DNA of 64,000 nt, taken from contig CP083824.1 of NCBI GenBank assembly GCA_023023105.1, forward strand, positions 1,426,001-1,490,000. The letters run 5' to 3'. The position numbers were made by a program, and so were the translations under genes. Source of the stretch: Enterobacter ludwigii. GTDB taxonomy: Bacteria > Pseudomonadota > Gammaproteobacteria > Enterobacterales > Enterobacteriaceae. The first letter of the stretch is position 1. Every line of letters starts with the position of its first letter. Positions 57,082-64,000 of this stretch are shown here, one piece after another. The notes beneath the pieces were generated by a model that worked only from the letters and a program-made list of their open reading frames with translations, made no database searches and was not told where the DNA came from.

Positions 57082-58050
57082 TTATGCGAGGACGAGATCA
57101 CCCTGCGGATGACACGAGCAGGCCAACACGTAACCTTCTGCAATTTCCGCGTCGGTCAGCGTCATGGTGCTGGTAACCGTGTAGTTGCCATCCACCACTT
57201 TGGTTTTGCAGCAACCGCACACACCTGCACGACAGGCCGCCACCACGGGGATCTTATTGCTTTCCAGCGCCTCCAGCAGTGTCGTGCCCACACGGCCAAA
57301 GAAAGTCTGTGCAGGTTGCAGTTTGCTGAATTTAATCCCGCTGGTTGCCGCTTCTGCCACGGGGGTGAAGAACTGCTCTTTGAAAAAGCGGGTCACACCC
57401 AGGGTCTTCGCTTCCGCTTCCACGATATCCATATACGGCGCCGGGCCGCAGGTCATCACGGTACGATTCACGATATCAGGCACGCTTTGCAGCAGCTCGC
57501 GGCTCAGACGACCGGGCACAAAACCATGGGTTGCGTTATGTTCCGCCACCAGCGTCACCGGATAATCACGCCACTCCTCGGCAAAAATCACATCGTCCGG
57601 GGAACGGACGCTGAAGATCGCCTGCACGTCGGCCTGCGGGCGGTTCTTCGCCAGCCAGCGGCGCATCGACATAATCGGCGTCACGCCACAACCCGCTGCC
57701 AGCAGCAGGAATTTATCGTCTGTTTTGTCGTCACAGGTGAAATCCCCCTGCGCGTCAGACAGCCAGATGTAATCCCCGCGCTTGACGTCACGCGTCAGCC
57801 ACTGGGAGCCCGCGCCGTCGTCAATGCGGCGGACGGTGAGCGTAATGTATTCGCTCACACCCGGCGTTGAGGATAGGGTATAGGCGCGCAGGGTGTCCGC
57901 CGAATTGCGAACGCTGACCAGCGCATACTGCCCTGCACGGTACGGATAGTAGTCATGGCACAGCAGTGACAGTGTCCATACATCCGGCGTCTCCTGATGG
58001 ATGTGATGAATCTGCATCCGCCACGGACATTGTGAGGTTGGCATGGTCAT
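57082..58050 (-). CDS. hcr: Hcr, NADH oxidoreductase for hybrid cluster protein
   Basis: A 322-residue flavo-iron-sulfur reductase, E. coli length. FAD-binding RAYTLSSTPGVSEY, NAD-binding LLLAAGCGVTPIMSMRRWL, TVMTCGPAPYMD and a C-terminal 2Fe-2S ferredoxin domain with CRAGVCGCCKTKV and LACSCHPQGDLV. It passes NADH electrons to Hcp. It starts 10 bases after the hcp stop and is co-transcribed with it. Confidence 0.97.
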   Translation of the reverse strand: MTMPTSQCPWRMQIHHIHQETPDVWTLSLLCHDYYPYRAGQYALVSVRNSADTLRAYTLSSTPGVSEYITLTVRRIDDGAGSQWLTRDVKRGDYIWLSDAQGDFTCDDKTDDKFLLLAAGCGVTPIMSMRRWLAKNRPQADVQAIFSVRSPDDVIFAEEWRDYPVTLVAEHNATHGFVPGRLSRELLQSVPDIVNRTVMTCGPAPYMDIVEAEAKTLGVTRFFKEQFFTPVAEAATSGIKFSKLQPAQTFFGRVGTTLLEALESNKIPVVAACRAGVCGCCKTKVVDGNYTVTSTMTLTDAEIAEGYVLACSCHPQGDLVLA

Positions 58051-58060
58051 GAATAACTCC

Positions 58061-59713
58061 TTACGCGCTCAGCAGCTGCTTCATATCGTCTTCAACGTTG
58101 GTCACGGAACGCAGGCCGAATTTCTCGTTCAGCACGGCCAGCAGGTCCGGCGTAAGGAAGCCCGGCGCGGTTGGGCCGGTCACGATGTTGGTTACGCCCA
58201 GAGAGAGCAGGGTCAGCAGGATGACAATCGCTTTCTGCTCAAACCATGACAGCACCAGCGACAGCGGCAGATCGTTCACGCTGCAGCCTAGTTTCTCCGC
58301 CAGAGTGACCGCCAGGATGATCGCAGAGTAGGCATCATTACACTGTCCGGCATCCACCAGGCGCGGCAGACCTTCGATGTTACCGAAGTCCAGTTTGTTG
58401 AAGCGGTATTTACCGCAGGCCAGCGTCAGGATCAGACAGTCTTCCGGTACGCGGGTGGCGAAATCGGTGAAGTAGTTACGCTCGCCACGCGCGCCGTCAC
58501 AGCCGCCGACGAGGAAGATATGGCGCAGTTTTTCACGGCTGACGAGATCGATCAGCGTATCTGCAGCCCCGAGCAGTGTTTCACGGCCAAAACCGACGGT
58601 AATCAGGTGCGGAATTTCACTGTACGGGAAGCCCGCCATCTGCTGCGCTTGCTTGATGACCGGACCGAAGTCATCGCCCTCAAGGTGGCTTACACCCGGC
58701 CAGCCGACGATGCTGCGGGTCCAGATGCGGTCGTCATATGCGCCCACGGTTGGGTCGATGATGCAGTTAGAGGTCATCACGATTGGGCCCGGGAAACGGG
58801 CAAACTCAACCTGCTGGTTCTGCCAGCCGCTGCCGTAGTTACCGATCAGATGTTTGAATTTACGCAGCTCTGGATACCCGTGAGCCGGCAGCATTTCACC
58901 GTGGGTATAAACGTTAACGCCCGTACCTTCGGTTTGCTTCAGCAGGTTGTAGAGATCTTTCAGGTCATGACCGGAAATCAGGATGCATTTGCCTTCGGTT
59001 GCTTTGACATTGACCTGGGTGGGCGTTGGGTGGCCGTAGGTGCTGGTTTCACCGGCGTCCAGAATGCTCATCACTTTGAAGTTCATCTGGCCGATTTCCA
59101 TTGAGCACTCAAGCAGCGCGTTCATATCTGCAGGCCAGGTGCCGAGCCACGCCATGATGTTGTGGTACTGGGCGTAGATGTCGTTGTCGTATTGACCGAG
59201 CACATGCGCGTGCTCCATATAGGCCGCGGCGCCTTTCAGACCGTACAGGCACAGCAGACGCAAGCCAAGGATATTCTCGCCAATGGTCGCCTTGTCTTTG
59301 TTTGGGGTGAACTCAGCCGCCTGACGCTGCAACTCGCCCAGATCGTCGCTCACCAGCTGAAGTTCTGACATCGGATTTTCCACGCGGGCGTTAGCGTCCG
59401 CCTTCAGACACTGCGCTTTCAGCGCTTCACGAAGGGCAATGGCTTCGCGGGCGTAGCCGACAATGCGCGGAGAGTCGAAGTTAACGTTGGTTAGCGTGGA
59501 GAAGAAGGCGCGCGGTGCGAAGCTGTCGACGTAGTGGTCGATGATGCCATATTCACGCGCTTTGCACGCCCATGCGGAAAGGCCTTGCAGGGCCGCAATC
59601 AGCAGGTCCTGCAGGTCAGATGTTTCTGCGGTTTTGCCGCACATACCCTGTGCGTAAGAGCAGCCATTGCCTGCCGGGGTACGGATGGTTTGTTCACATT
59701 GCACACAAAACAT
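58061..59713 (-). CDS. hcp: Hcp, hybrid cluster protein (NO reductase)
   Basis: A 550-residue hybrid-cluster protein. ATG 59713 gives [20 protein letters not shown], so the cluster-binding cysteines C3, C6 and the later pair in [10 protein letters not shown] are at the N-terminus as in E. coli; the in-frame ATG two codons upstream is less likely. Hybrid-cluster ligands include the histidine and glutamates ([20 protein letters not shown]) and cysteines in [14 protein letters not shown] and AGQCNDAYS. It reduces nitric oxide to N2O and S-nitrosylates proteins. Not related to the T6SS Hcp near 3.5 kb. Confidence 0.97.
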   Translation of the reverse strand: MFCVQCEQTIRTPAGNGCSYAQGMCGKTAETSDLQDLLIAALQGLSAWACKAREYGIIDHYVDSFAPRAFFSTLTNVNFDSPRIVGYAREAIALREALKAQCLKADANARVENPMSELQLVSDDLGELQRQAAEFTPNKDKATIGENILGLRLLCLYGLKGAAAYMEHAHVLGQYDNDIYAQYHNIMAWLGTWPADMNALLECSMEIGQMNFKVMSILDAGETSTYGHPTPTQVNVKATEGKCILISGHDLKDLYNLLKQTEGTGVNVYTHGEMLPAHGYPELRKFKHLIGNYGSGWQNQQVEFARFPGPIVMTSNCIIDPTVGAYDDRIWTRSIVGWPGVSHLEGDDFGPVIKQAQQMAGFPYSEIPHLITVGFGRETLLGAADTLIDLVSREKLRHIFLVGGCDGARGERNYFTDFATRVPEDCLILTLACGKYRFNKLDFGNIEGLPRLVDAGQCNDAYSAIILAVTLAEKLGCSVNDLPLSLVLSWFEQKAIVILLTLLSLGVTNIVTGPTAPGFLTPDLLAVLNEKFGLRSVTNVEDDMKQLLSA

Positions 59714-59727
59714 AATCACACCTGTTA

Positions 59728-59750
59728 AAGTTATATTTGATATACATGTT
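59728..59750 (-). promoter_or_regulatory. Overlapping NsrR-like and FNR-like site upstream of hcp
   Basis: The 23 bases AAGTTATATTTGATATACATGTT read on the plus strand as an 11-1-11 palindrome-like NsrR site (15 of 20 fixed positions by my count). They contain TTGAT-N4-ATGTT, an imperfect FNR box. They lie 15-37 bases before the hcp start, where NsrR repression and FNR activation are expected. Confidence 0.5.
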
Positions 59751-59824
59751 TAAGGTTATGCCTGTGCCAGAACGGTGAAAAGGGCTTTTTGCTACAAAAT
59801 AAAGGGAGATTGATTTAGCGCAAT

Positions 59825-59851
59825 TTTGGCGGCAGGAACCCTACCGCCAAA
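59825..59851 (-). terminator. lysO terminator
   Basis: Eight-bp stem TTTGGCGG / CCGCCAAA with an 11-base loop just after the lysO stop, followed on the minus strand by an AATT stretch. Confidence 0.65.
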
Positions 59852-59857
59852 GAAGTA

Positions 59858-60757
59858 TCAGGCCGAGAAGACTGCCATCAGAACCGGAACCAGCAGGCTT
59901 AAAATAAAGCCGTGCACGATGGCGGCGGGCACCATCTCCAGTCCGCCAGAGCGTTGTAATACCGGCAGGGTAAAGTCCATTGAAGTCGCGCCGCACAGAC
60001 CCAGCGCCGTAGAGCGACTTCGGCGCACCAGACCCGGGATCAGCATAATGGCAATTAACTCCCGTGCCAGGTCGTTAAAGAAGGCGGCGCTACCAATCAC
60101 CGGGCCGAACGATTCGGTCAGCAGAATCCCGGAGAGGGAATACCAGCCGAAACCTGAGGCCATCGCGAGGCCTGTTTTCAGCGGCAGGTCGAGAATAAAA
60201 GCGTTAATCACGCCCGCCACCATGGAGCTGGCGACAACAATGACCGCGACCATCATTCCCCGACGGTTCAGAACAATTTGCCTAAGCGTCATGCCATTAT
60301 TTCGCAGCTGAATACCGATCAGGAACAGCAGGAAGATCAGCGTATATTCACTGGCCTCTGTTGCGTGCTGTAAAAATGCCCAGCCGGTCAGCCCAAGAAG
60401 AAACCCGAGCACCACGACGCCGCACAGTTTTAATGATTCCAGAGCCATCGCAATTCGGGAAGGCAGCTTTTCCTGATGATGATGGTTTTTCCAGGGAACG
60501 GTACGTTCAAGCCAGAAGAGTGCGGCAATATTACACAGTAAAATAACCACCACGGTGACCACTGAATAATGCAGGATAGAAAGCAGATTGGTCGCCAGAT
60601 TATCCAGGAAGGCCAGGCTGATCCCCATAAAGAAAAGAATGACGTATACAATCCAGCTGAGAAAACGGTTGATAAGACGTAATGCGGATTCCTGATGCAG
60701 CGGGATAAGGTAGCCCGCAATCAGGGGCAGCAGAATGATGAGGAGTCCTGAAAACAT
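59858..60757 (-). CDS. lysO: LysO (YbjE), lysine exporter
   Basis: A 299-residue inner-membrane protein with about eight helices, E. coli length. It exports L-lysine (and confers thialysine resistance) and is ArgP-activated in E. coli. Motifs IGIQLRNNGMTLRQIVLNRR and FGWYSLSGILLTESFGPVIG are typical. The start MFSGLLIILLPLIAGYLI is the only sensible one. Confidence 0.95.
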   Translation of the reverse strand: MFSGLLIILLPLIAGYLIPLHQESALRLINRFLSWIVYVILFFMGISLAFLDNLATNLLSILHYSVVTVVVILLCNIAALFWLERTVPWKNHHHQEKLPSRIAMALESLKLCGVVVLGFLLGLTGWAFLQHATEASEYTLIFLLFLIGIQLRNNGMTLRQIVLNRRGMMVAVIVVASSMVAGVINAFILDLPLKTGLAMASGFGWYSLSGILLTESFGPVIGSAAFFNDLARELIAIMLIPGLVRRSRSTALGLCGATSMDFTLPVLQRSGGLEMVPAAIVHGFILSLLVPVLMAVFSA

Positions 60758-60837
60758 GAACAGCTGGTCCTTTTGAGTATCTGTTAAGCGCCAGTGACAC
60801 TACCCAATAAAGGCTGTTCAGTAAAGCGGCAAAAAGA

Positions 60838-60869
60838 AAGCCGGGTGGCGACTGCGCCTTACCCGGCTT
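60838..60869 (-). terminator. REP-type terminator of aqpZ
   Basis: On the minus strand AAGCCGGGT, an 11-18-base REP loop and ACCCGGCTT are followed by TCTTTTT, about 75-100 bases after the aqpZ stop. Confidence 0.75.
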
Positions 60870-60896
60870 GAGTGTATGTGGGGTTATGCGGCCTGA

Positions 60897-60932
60897 TGCC
60901 CTCACCCCAACCCTCTCCCACGGGAGAGGGAG
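60897..60932. repeat. Enterobacterial palindromic repeat (CCCTCACCCC...GGGAGAGGG)
   Basis: CCCTCACCCCAACCCTCTCCCACGGGAGAGGG-type repeat: the 9-bp arms CCCTCTCCC (60911-60919) and GGGAGAGGG (60922-60930) with a 2-base loop. A frequent intergenic repeat in these genomes, 8 bases past the aqpZ stop. Confidence 0.75.
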
Positions 60933-60939
60933 AAAATCA

Positions 60940-61635
60940 TTAATCGCGTTTTTCCAGCAGGGTGCGATACAGCACACCGCCCAGAATACCGCCGATGATT
61001 GGCATCACCCAGAATAGCCACAGCTGCTCAAGCGCCCAACCGCCCTGGAAAATGGCGACGGCGGTACTGCGTGCCGGGTTGACGGAGGTGTTAGTGACCG
61101 GAATAGAAATCAGGTGGATAAGCGTCAGCGCGAGACCAATGGCAATAGGGGCAAAGCCTGCTGGTGCGTGTTTGTCGGTTGCGCCGTGGATCACCAGCAG
61201 GAAGCCTGCGGTCAGCACAATTTCAATCACGATAGCAGACAGCATGGAGTAGCCGCCTGGGGAGTGTTCACCGAAGCCGTTAGAGGCAAACCCGCTGGCT
61301 GCAGCGTCGAAGCCGGCTTTACCGCTAGCAATCACGTAAAGCACAGCTGCCGCAATAATACCGCCCACTACCTGAGCGACGATGTAGCCAACGACTTCTT
61401 TCGCAGGGAAACGGCCTCCCGCCCATAAACCCAATGTCACCGCCGGGTTAAAATGGCCACCCGAAATATGCCCTACGGCAAAGGCCATGGTTAATACGGT
61501 TAAACCAAACGCCAGTGCGACGCCGACAAAACCAATGCCTAATTCCGGGAATGCCGCAGCCAGAACGGCGCTACCGCAGCCACCAAATACCAGCCAGAAT
61601 GTACCAAAGCATTCTGCTGCCAATTTTCTAAACAT
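60940..61635 (-). CDS. aqpZ: AqpZ, aquaporin Z
   Basis: A 231-residue six-helix water channel, E. coli length. The two NPA boxes are GGHFNPAVT and NTSVNPARS, and the arginine of the selectivity filter follows the second (NPAR). Start ATG 61635 ([19 protein letters not shown]) has GAGGTGG upstream; the frame is open 9 codons further. Passes water only, aiding osmotic adjustment. Confidence 0.97.
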   Translation of the reverse strand: MFRKLAAECFGTFWLVFGGCGSAVLAAAFPELGIGFVGVALAFGLTVLTMAFAVGHISGGHFNPAVTLGLWAGGRFPAKEVVGYIVAQVVGGIIAAAVLYVIASGKAGFDAAASGFASNGFGEHSPGGYSMLSAIVIEIVLTAGFLLVIHGATDKHAPAGFAPIAIGLALTLIHLISIPVTNTSVNPARSTAVAIFQGGWALEQLWLFWVMPIIGGILGGVLYRTLLEKRD

Positions 61636-61927
61636 AACCACCTCAATAATAAATTTCCGCACGCTTTCCCGCGTACGGGATATATCGCCATAAAGGGATG
61701 ACGACTCAAAGAGCCGTTATTCTAAAAACCAACAACACCCCTTCGCCACTTAAATAAATTCGATTAATTTGATTTAAGGCAATGTGATGTCAATCCTTGT
61801 TCAAATAAGCGGTAAACAGAGCATAGACCAATTCTCGCAAGGACGAATGTTATGCTGTCGTGACAGAACGCCGCCCGCTATACTGCTGATAACTTAAAGG
61901 AAAAAGTGGTCATTTCGCGGGGGATTT
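61636..61927. other. aqpZ-ybjD divergent intergenic region
   Basis: About 290 bases with promoters for the minus-strand aqpZ and plus-strand ybjD. ybjD has AAAGGAAAAAG and a GGGGG tract before ATG 61928. No distinct operator recognised. Confidence 0.4.
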
Positions 61928-63586
61928 ATGCTTCTCGAACGTGTGGAAATTGTCGGGTTTCGCGGGATTAACCGCCTGTCGCTGCAGCTGGAACAGAACA
62001 ACGTCCTGATCGGCGAGAACGCCTGGGGTAAGTCCAGCCTGCTGGATGCGCTAACGTTGTTGCTTTCGCCCGAAGATGATTTGTATCACTTCGTCCACGA
62101 TGATTTCTGGTTCCCACCGGGTGACATCACGGGCCGCGAGAAGCATCTGCATATCATTTTGACGTTCCGGGAATCTGAGCCAGGACGTCATCGCGTGCGT
62201 CGCTTCCGCCCGTTATCACCTTGCTGGGTGCCGTGCGATGACGATTTCCATCGTATTTTCTATCGGCTTGAAGGCGAGATGTCGGAAAACGAAGGGGTAC
62301 TGACCCTGCGTGATTTTCTCGATGAGAAAGCCAACCCGATCCCCCTGGAGAATATCGACGATCTGGCGCGCCACCTGACCCGCCTGACGCCGGTACTACG
62401 CCTGCGTGATGCGCGCTTTATGCGGCGTATCCGTAACGGTACTGTACCGCATATGCCGGAAGCGGAAGTCACGGCCCGGGAGCTGGATTTCCTGGCCAGA
62501 GAGCTGGTTTCGCGTCCGCAAAATCTGACCGATGGGCAAATCCGTCAGGGATTGTCCGCAATGGTGCAACTTCTGGAGCACTATTTTTCCGAACAGGGCA
62601 CGTCGGAGTCGCGCCATCGTCTGATGCGCCGACGCTCTCATGATGAGCAGCGAAGCTGGCGTTACCTCGATATTATTAACCGGATGATCGACCGGCCTGG
62701 AGGCCGTACCCATCGGGTGATTTTGCTGGGGCTATTTTCAACCCTTTTGCAGGCCAAAGGGACCGTTCGTCTTGACCGGGACGCCCGCCCGCTGCTGCTG
62801 GTAGAAGATCCTGAGACCCGTCTGCATCCCATTATGCTCTCCGTGGCATGGCATCTGCTGAATCTGCTGCCGCTCCAGCGCATTACCACCACCAATTCCG
62901 GCGAGTTATTATCGCTGACGCCGGTTGAACACGTCTGCCGTCTGGTGCGTGAATCTTCGCGCGTTTCTGCTTACCGGCTCGGGCCTGGCGGTCTGAACGC
63001 GGAAGACGGGCGTCGTATTGCGTTTCATATTCGCTTTAATCGAGCATCGTCGCTTTTTGCCCGCTGTTGGCTGCTGGTGGAGGGGGAAACGGAAACCTGG
63101 GTCATCAACGAACTGGCGCGCCAGTGCGGCCACCATTTTGATGCCGAAGGCATTAAGGTGATTGAGTTTGCCCAGTCGGGATTAAAACCGTTGATAAAAT
63201 TTGCCCGCCGGATGGGGATCGAGTGGCATGTCCTGGTAGACGGTGACGAAGCGGGTAAAAAATACGCCTCAACCGTGCGTAGCCTGCTGAATAACGAGCG
63301 AGAAGAAGAGCGCGACCATTTAACCATGCTCCCTGCGATGGACATGGAGCATTTTATGTATCGTCAAGGTTTTGATGACGTATTCCACAGAATTGCGATG
63401 GTACCTGTAGATGTCCCGATGAACATGCGGCGCGTGATTGCCAAAGCCATTCATCGTTCGTCAAAACCGGATTTAGCCATTGAAGTGGCGACGGAGGCGG
63501 GGAAACGGGGCGTGGAGTCGGTACCGACGCTGCTGCGCAAGATGTTCTCCCGCGTGCTGTGGCTGGCACGCGGGAAAGCGGATTAA
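61928..63586 (+). CDS. ybjD: YbjD, OLD-family ATPase with TOPRIM nuclease domain
   Basis: A 552-residue protein, E. coli length. The N-terminal ABC-type ATPase domain (about 1-370) begins LERVEIVGFRGINRLSLQLE, Walker A LIGENAWGKSSLLDAL, and a distal LLLVEDPETRLHP Walker B-like segment. A C-terminal TOPRIM domain shows LLVEGETETWVINELA and HVLVDGDEAGKKY, the metal-binding acidic residues. Related to P2 Old and Gabija GajA nucleases but chromosomal and conserved in enterobacteria; its physiological role is not known. Converges with ybjX, overlapping stop codons. Confidence 0.94.
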   Translation: MLLERVEIVGFRGINRLSLQLEQNNVLIGENAWGKSSLLDALTLLLSPEDDLYHFVHDDFWFPPGDITGREKHLHIILTFRESEPGRHRVRRFRPLSPCWVPCDDDFHRIFYRLEGEMSENEGVLTLRDFLDEKANPIPLENIDDLARHLTRLTPVLRLRDARFMRRIRNGTVPHMPEAEVTARELDFLARELVSRPQNLTDGQIRQGLSAMVQLLEHYFSEQGTSESRHRLMRRRSHDEQRSWRYLDIINRMIDRPGGRTHRVILLGLFSTLLQAKGTVRLDRDARPLLLVEDPETRLHPIMLSVAWHLLNLLPLQRITTTNSGELLSLTPVEHVCRLVRESSRVSAYRLGPGGLNAEDGRRIAFHIRFNRASSLFARCWLLVEGETETWVINELARQCGHHFDAEGIKVIEFAQSGLKPLIKFARRMGIEWHVLVDGDEAGKKYASTVRSLLNNEREEERDHLTMLPAMDMEHFMYRQGFDDVFHRIAMVPVDVPMNMRRVIAKAIHRSSKPDLAIEVATEAGKRGVESVPTLLRKMFSRVLWLARGKAD

Positions 63587-64000
63587 GATTGGGTTGCCTG
63601 GCTCACTTGCTGAATCAGGCTATCCAGCAGTTCGTAGCGGCGGCGATATTCGGAACGTTTTTTGCTCGCGATCTCTTCCATCGGCTTACGTGGCATGACA
63701 AGCGGCAGCCTAAAGTTACCGTTATCCTGTTTTTCACCGCCGATGGAAACCCAGAAACTGTCGTAATCGGCCAACAGTTTCCCCTCTTTTTTCTTGCGAT
63801 AACGCCAGCTGCGATAAATATGGGTGGCGTTACTGACGGCAACAATCTGTTCTACCGGGAAAGCGGTGCCGAGGGTCATTGCGGCTTCAACGAGCAGACG
63901 TTTCGGGAACAGGCCGTGACAGGCTTTCGTTGCCCCCTGGATAAGCTCGTGCGGAACGTGTGCTTTTGCGCCCTGCAAACCGCCGATAAACAGCGTCGAT
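63583..64000 (-). CDS. ybjX: YbjX, VirK/YbjX family protein, C-terminal part
   Basis: The C-terminal portion (about 139 residues) of YbjX, cut by the window end; the frame is open to base 64000 and the first residues seen are STLFIGGLQGAKAHVPHELI. ISGRD-like core features are replaced by RLLVEAAMTLGTAFPVEQIV, VSNATHIYRSWRYRKKKEGK and FWVSIGGEKQDNGNFRLPLV. The VirK/YbjX family (DUF535) is PhoP-regulated in Salmonella; exact function unknown. Confidence 0.92.
   Translation of the reverse strand, partial: STLFIGGLQGAKAHVPHELIQGATKACHGLFPKRLLVEAAMTLGTAFPVEQIVAVSNATHIYRSWRYRKKKEGKLLADYDSFWVSIGGEKQDNGNFRLPLVMPRKPMEEIASKKRSEYRRRYELLDSLIQQVSQATQS

Noticed and set aside
61928..63586. YbjD as part of a Gabija-like or Old-type defence system
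   Set aside because: Domains are similar, but it is a conserved enterobacterial backbone gene without a GajB helicase partner nearby, so I keep it as a housekeeping OLD-family protein.

Overview
The window is chromosomal DNA from a member of the Enterobacteriaceae, most likely an Enterobacter or close relative (Lelliottia, Leclercia). The backbone follows the E. coli K-12 gene order rcdA, rybB, ybjL, ybjM, grxA, nfsA, rimK, ybjN, potFGHI, ybjO, rlmC, artJ/artMQIP, ybjP, ybjQ, amiD, ybjS, ybjT, ltaE, poxB, hcr, hcp, lysO, aqpZ, ybjD, ybjX. rcdA (left) and ybjX (right) are cut by the window ends. ybjC, normally between grxA and nfsA, is absent.

Four insertions relative to K-12 carry the accessory content. 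(1) About 0.3-9.1 kb, between rcdA and the sRNA gene rybB: an atypical short-chain dehydrogenase without the YxxxK motif, an arsRBC arsenic operon, a three-gene cluster ending in an orphan type VI secretion Hcp, and a decayed P2-like prophage. The prophage remnant consists of a gpA fragment, an intact AT-rich membrane-protein gene, a frameshifted ogr and a C-terminal gpQ portal fragment. Next to it lie a SieB-like membrane protein and an Abi_C-type abortive-infection protein. The membrane-protein gene sits exactly in the gpA-gpQ slot known as a defence hotspot in P2-like phages, so this island looks like a small anti-phage and anti-competitor depot. (2) About 20.7-24.7 kb, between rlmC and artJ: a methionine-rich periplasmic peptide (MXKDX repeats), a Tat-exported molybdopterin oxidoreductase with an MsrP-like active-site motif, a cytochrome b561-type membrane subunit and a divergent OmpR-family two-component system. 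I read this as a periplasmic methionine-oxidation (hypochlorite-type) defence module.

(3) About 30.7-51.1 kb, between amiD and ybjS: a winged-helix regulator, gspB/gspA, gspC to gspM and gspO of a type II secretion system, then a GH18 chitinase, a small lytic transglycosylase and a GH19 chitinase. Both chitinases have PKD and chitin-binding domains and are the likely T2SS cargo. An IS903-like element with a perfect 9-bp target duplication sits in the last codons of gspM, just upstream of the prepilin peptidase gene gspO. It probably reduces or alters secretion. gspN is absent, and GspA has lost its Walker A motif. (4) A DoxX-family gene between poxB and hcr.

The remaining genes are housekeeping: putrescine uptake (PotFGHI), arginine uptake (ArtPIQMJ), rRNA methylation (RlmC), RimK, glutaredoxin 1, the nitroreductase NfsA, pyruvate oxidase, threonine aldolase, nitrosative-stress Hcp/Hcr, lysine export (LysO) and aquaporin Z. 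Readable regulatory elements include RybB with a sigma-E promoter overlapping the ybjL terminator, a putative ARG box before artJ, an FNR/NsrR-like site before hcp, an ERIC element before rlmC and several REP-type hairpins. I saw no tRNA, rRNA or CRISPR array.
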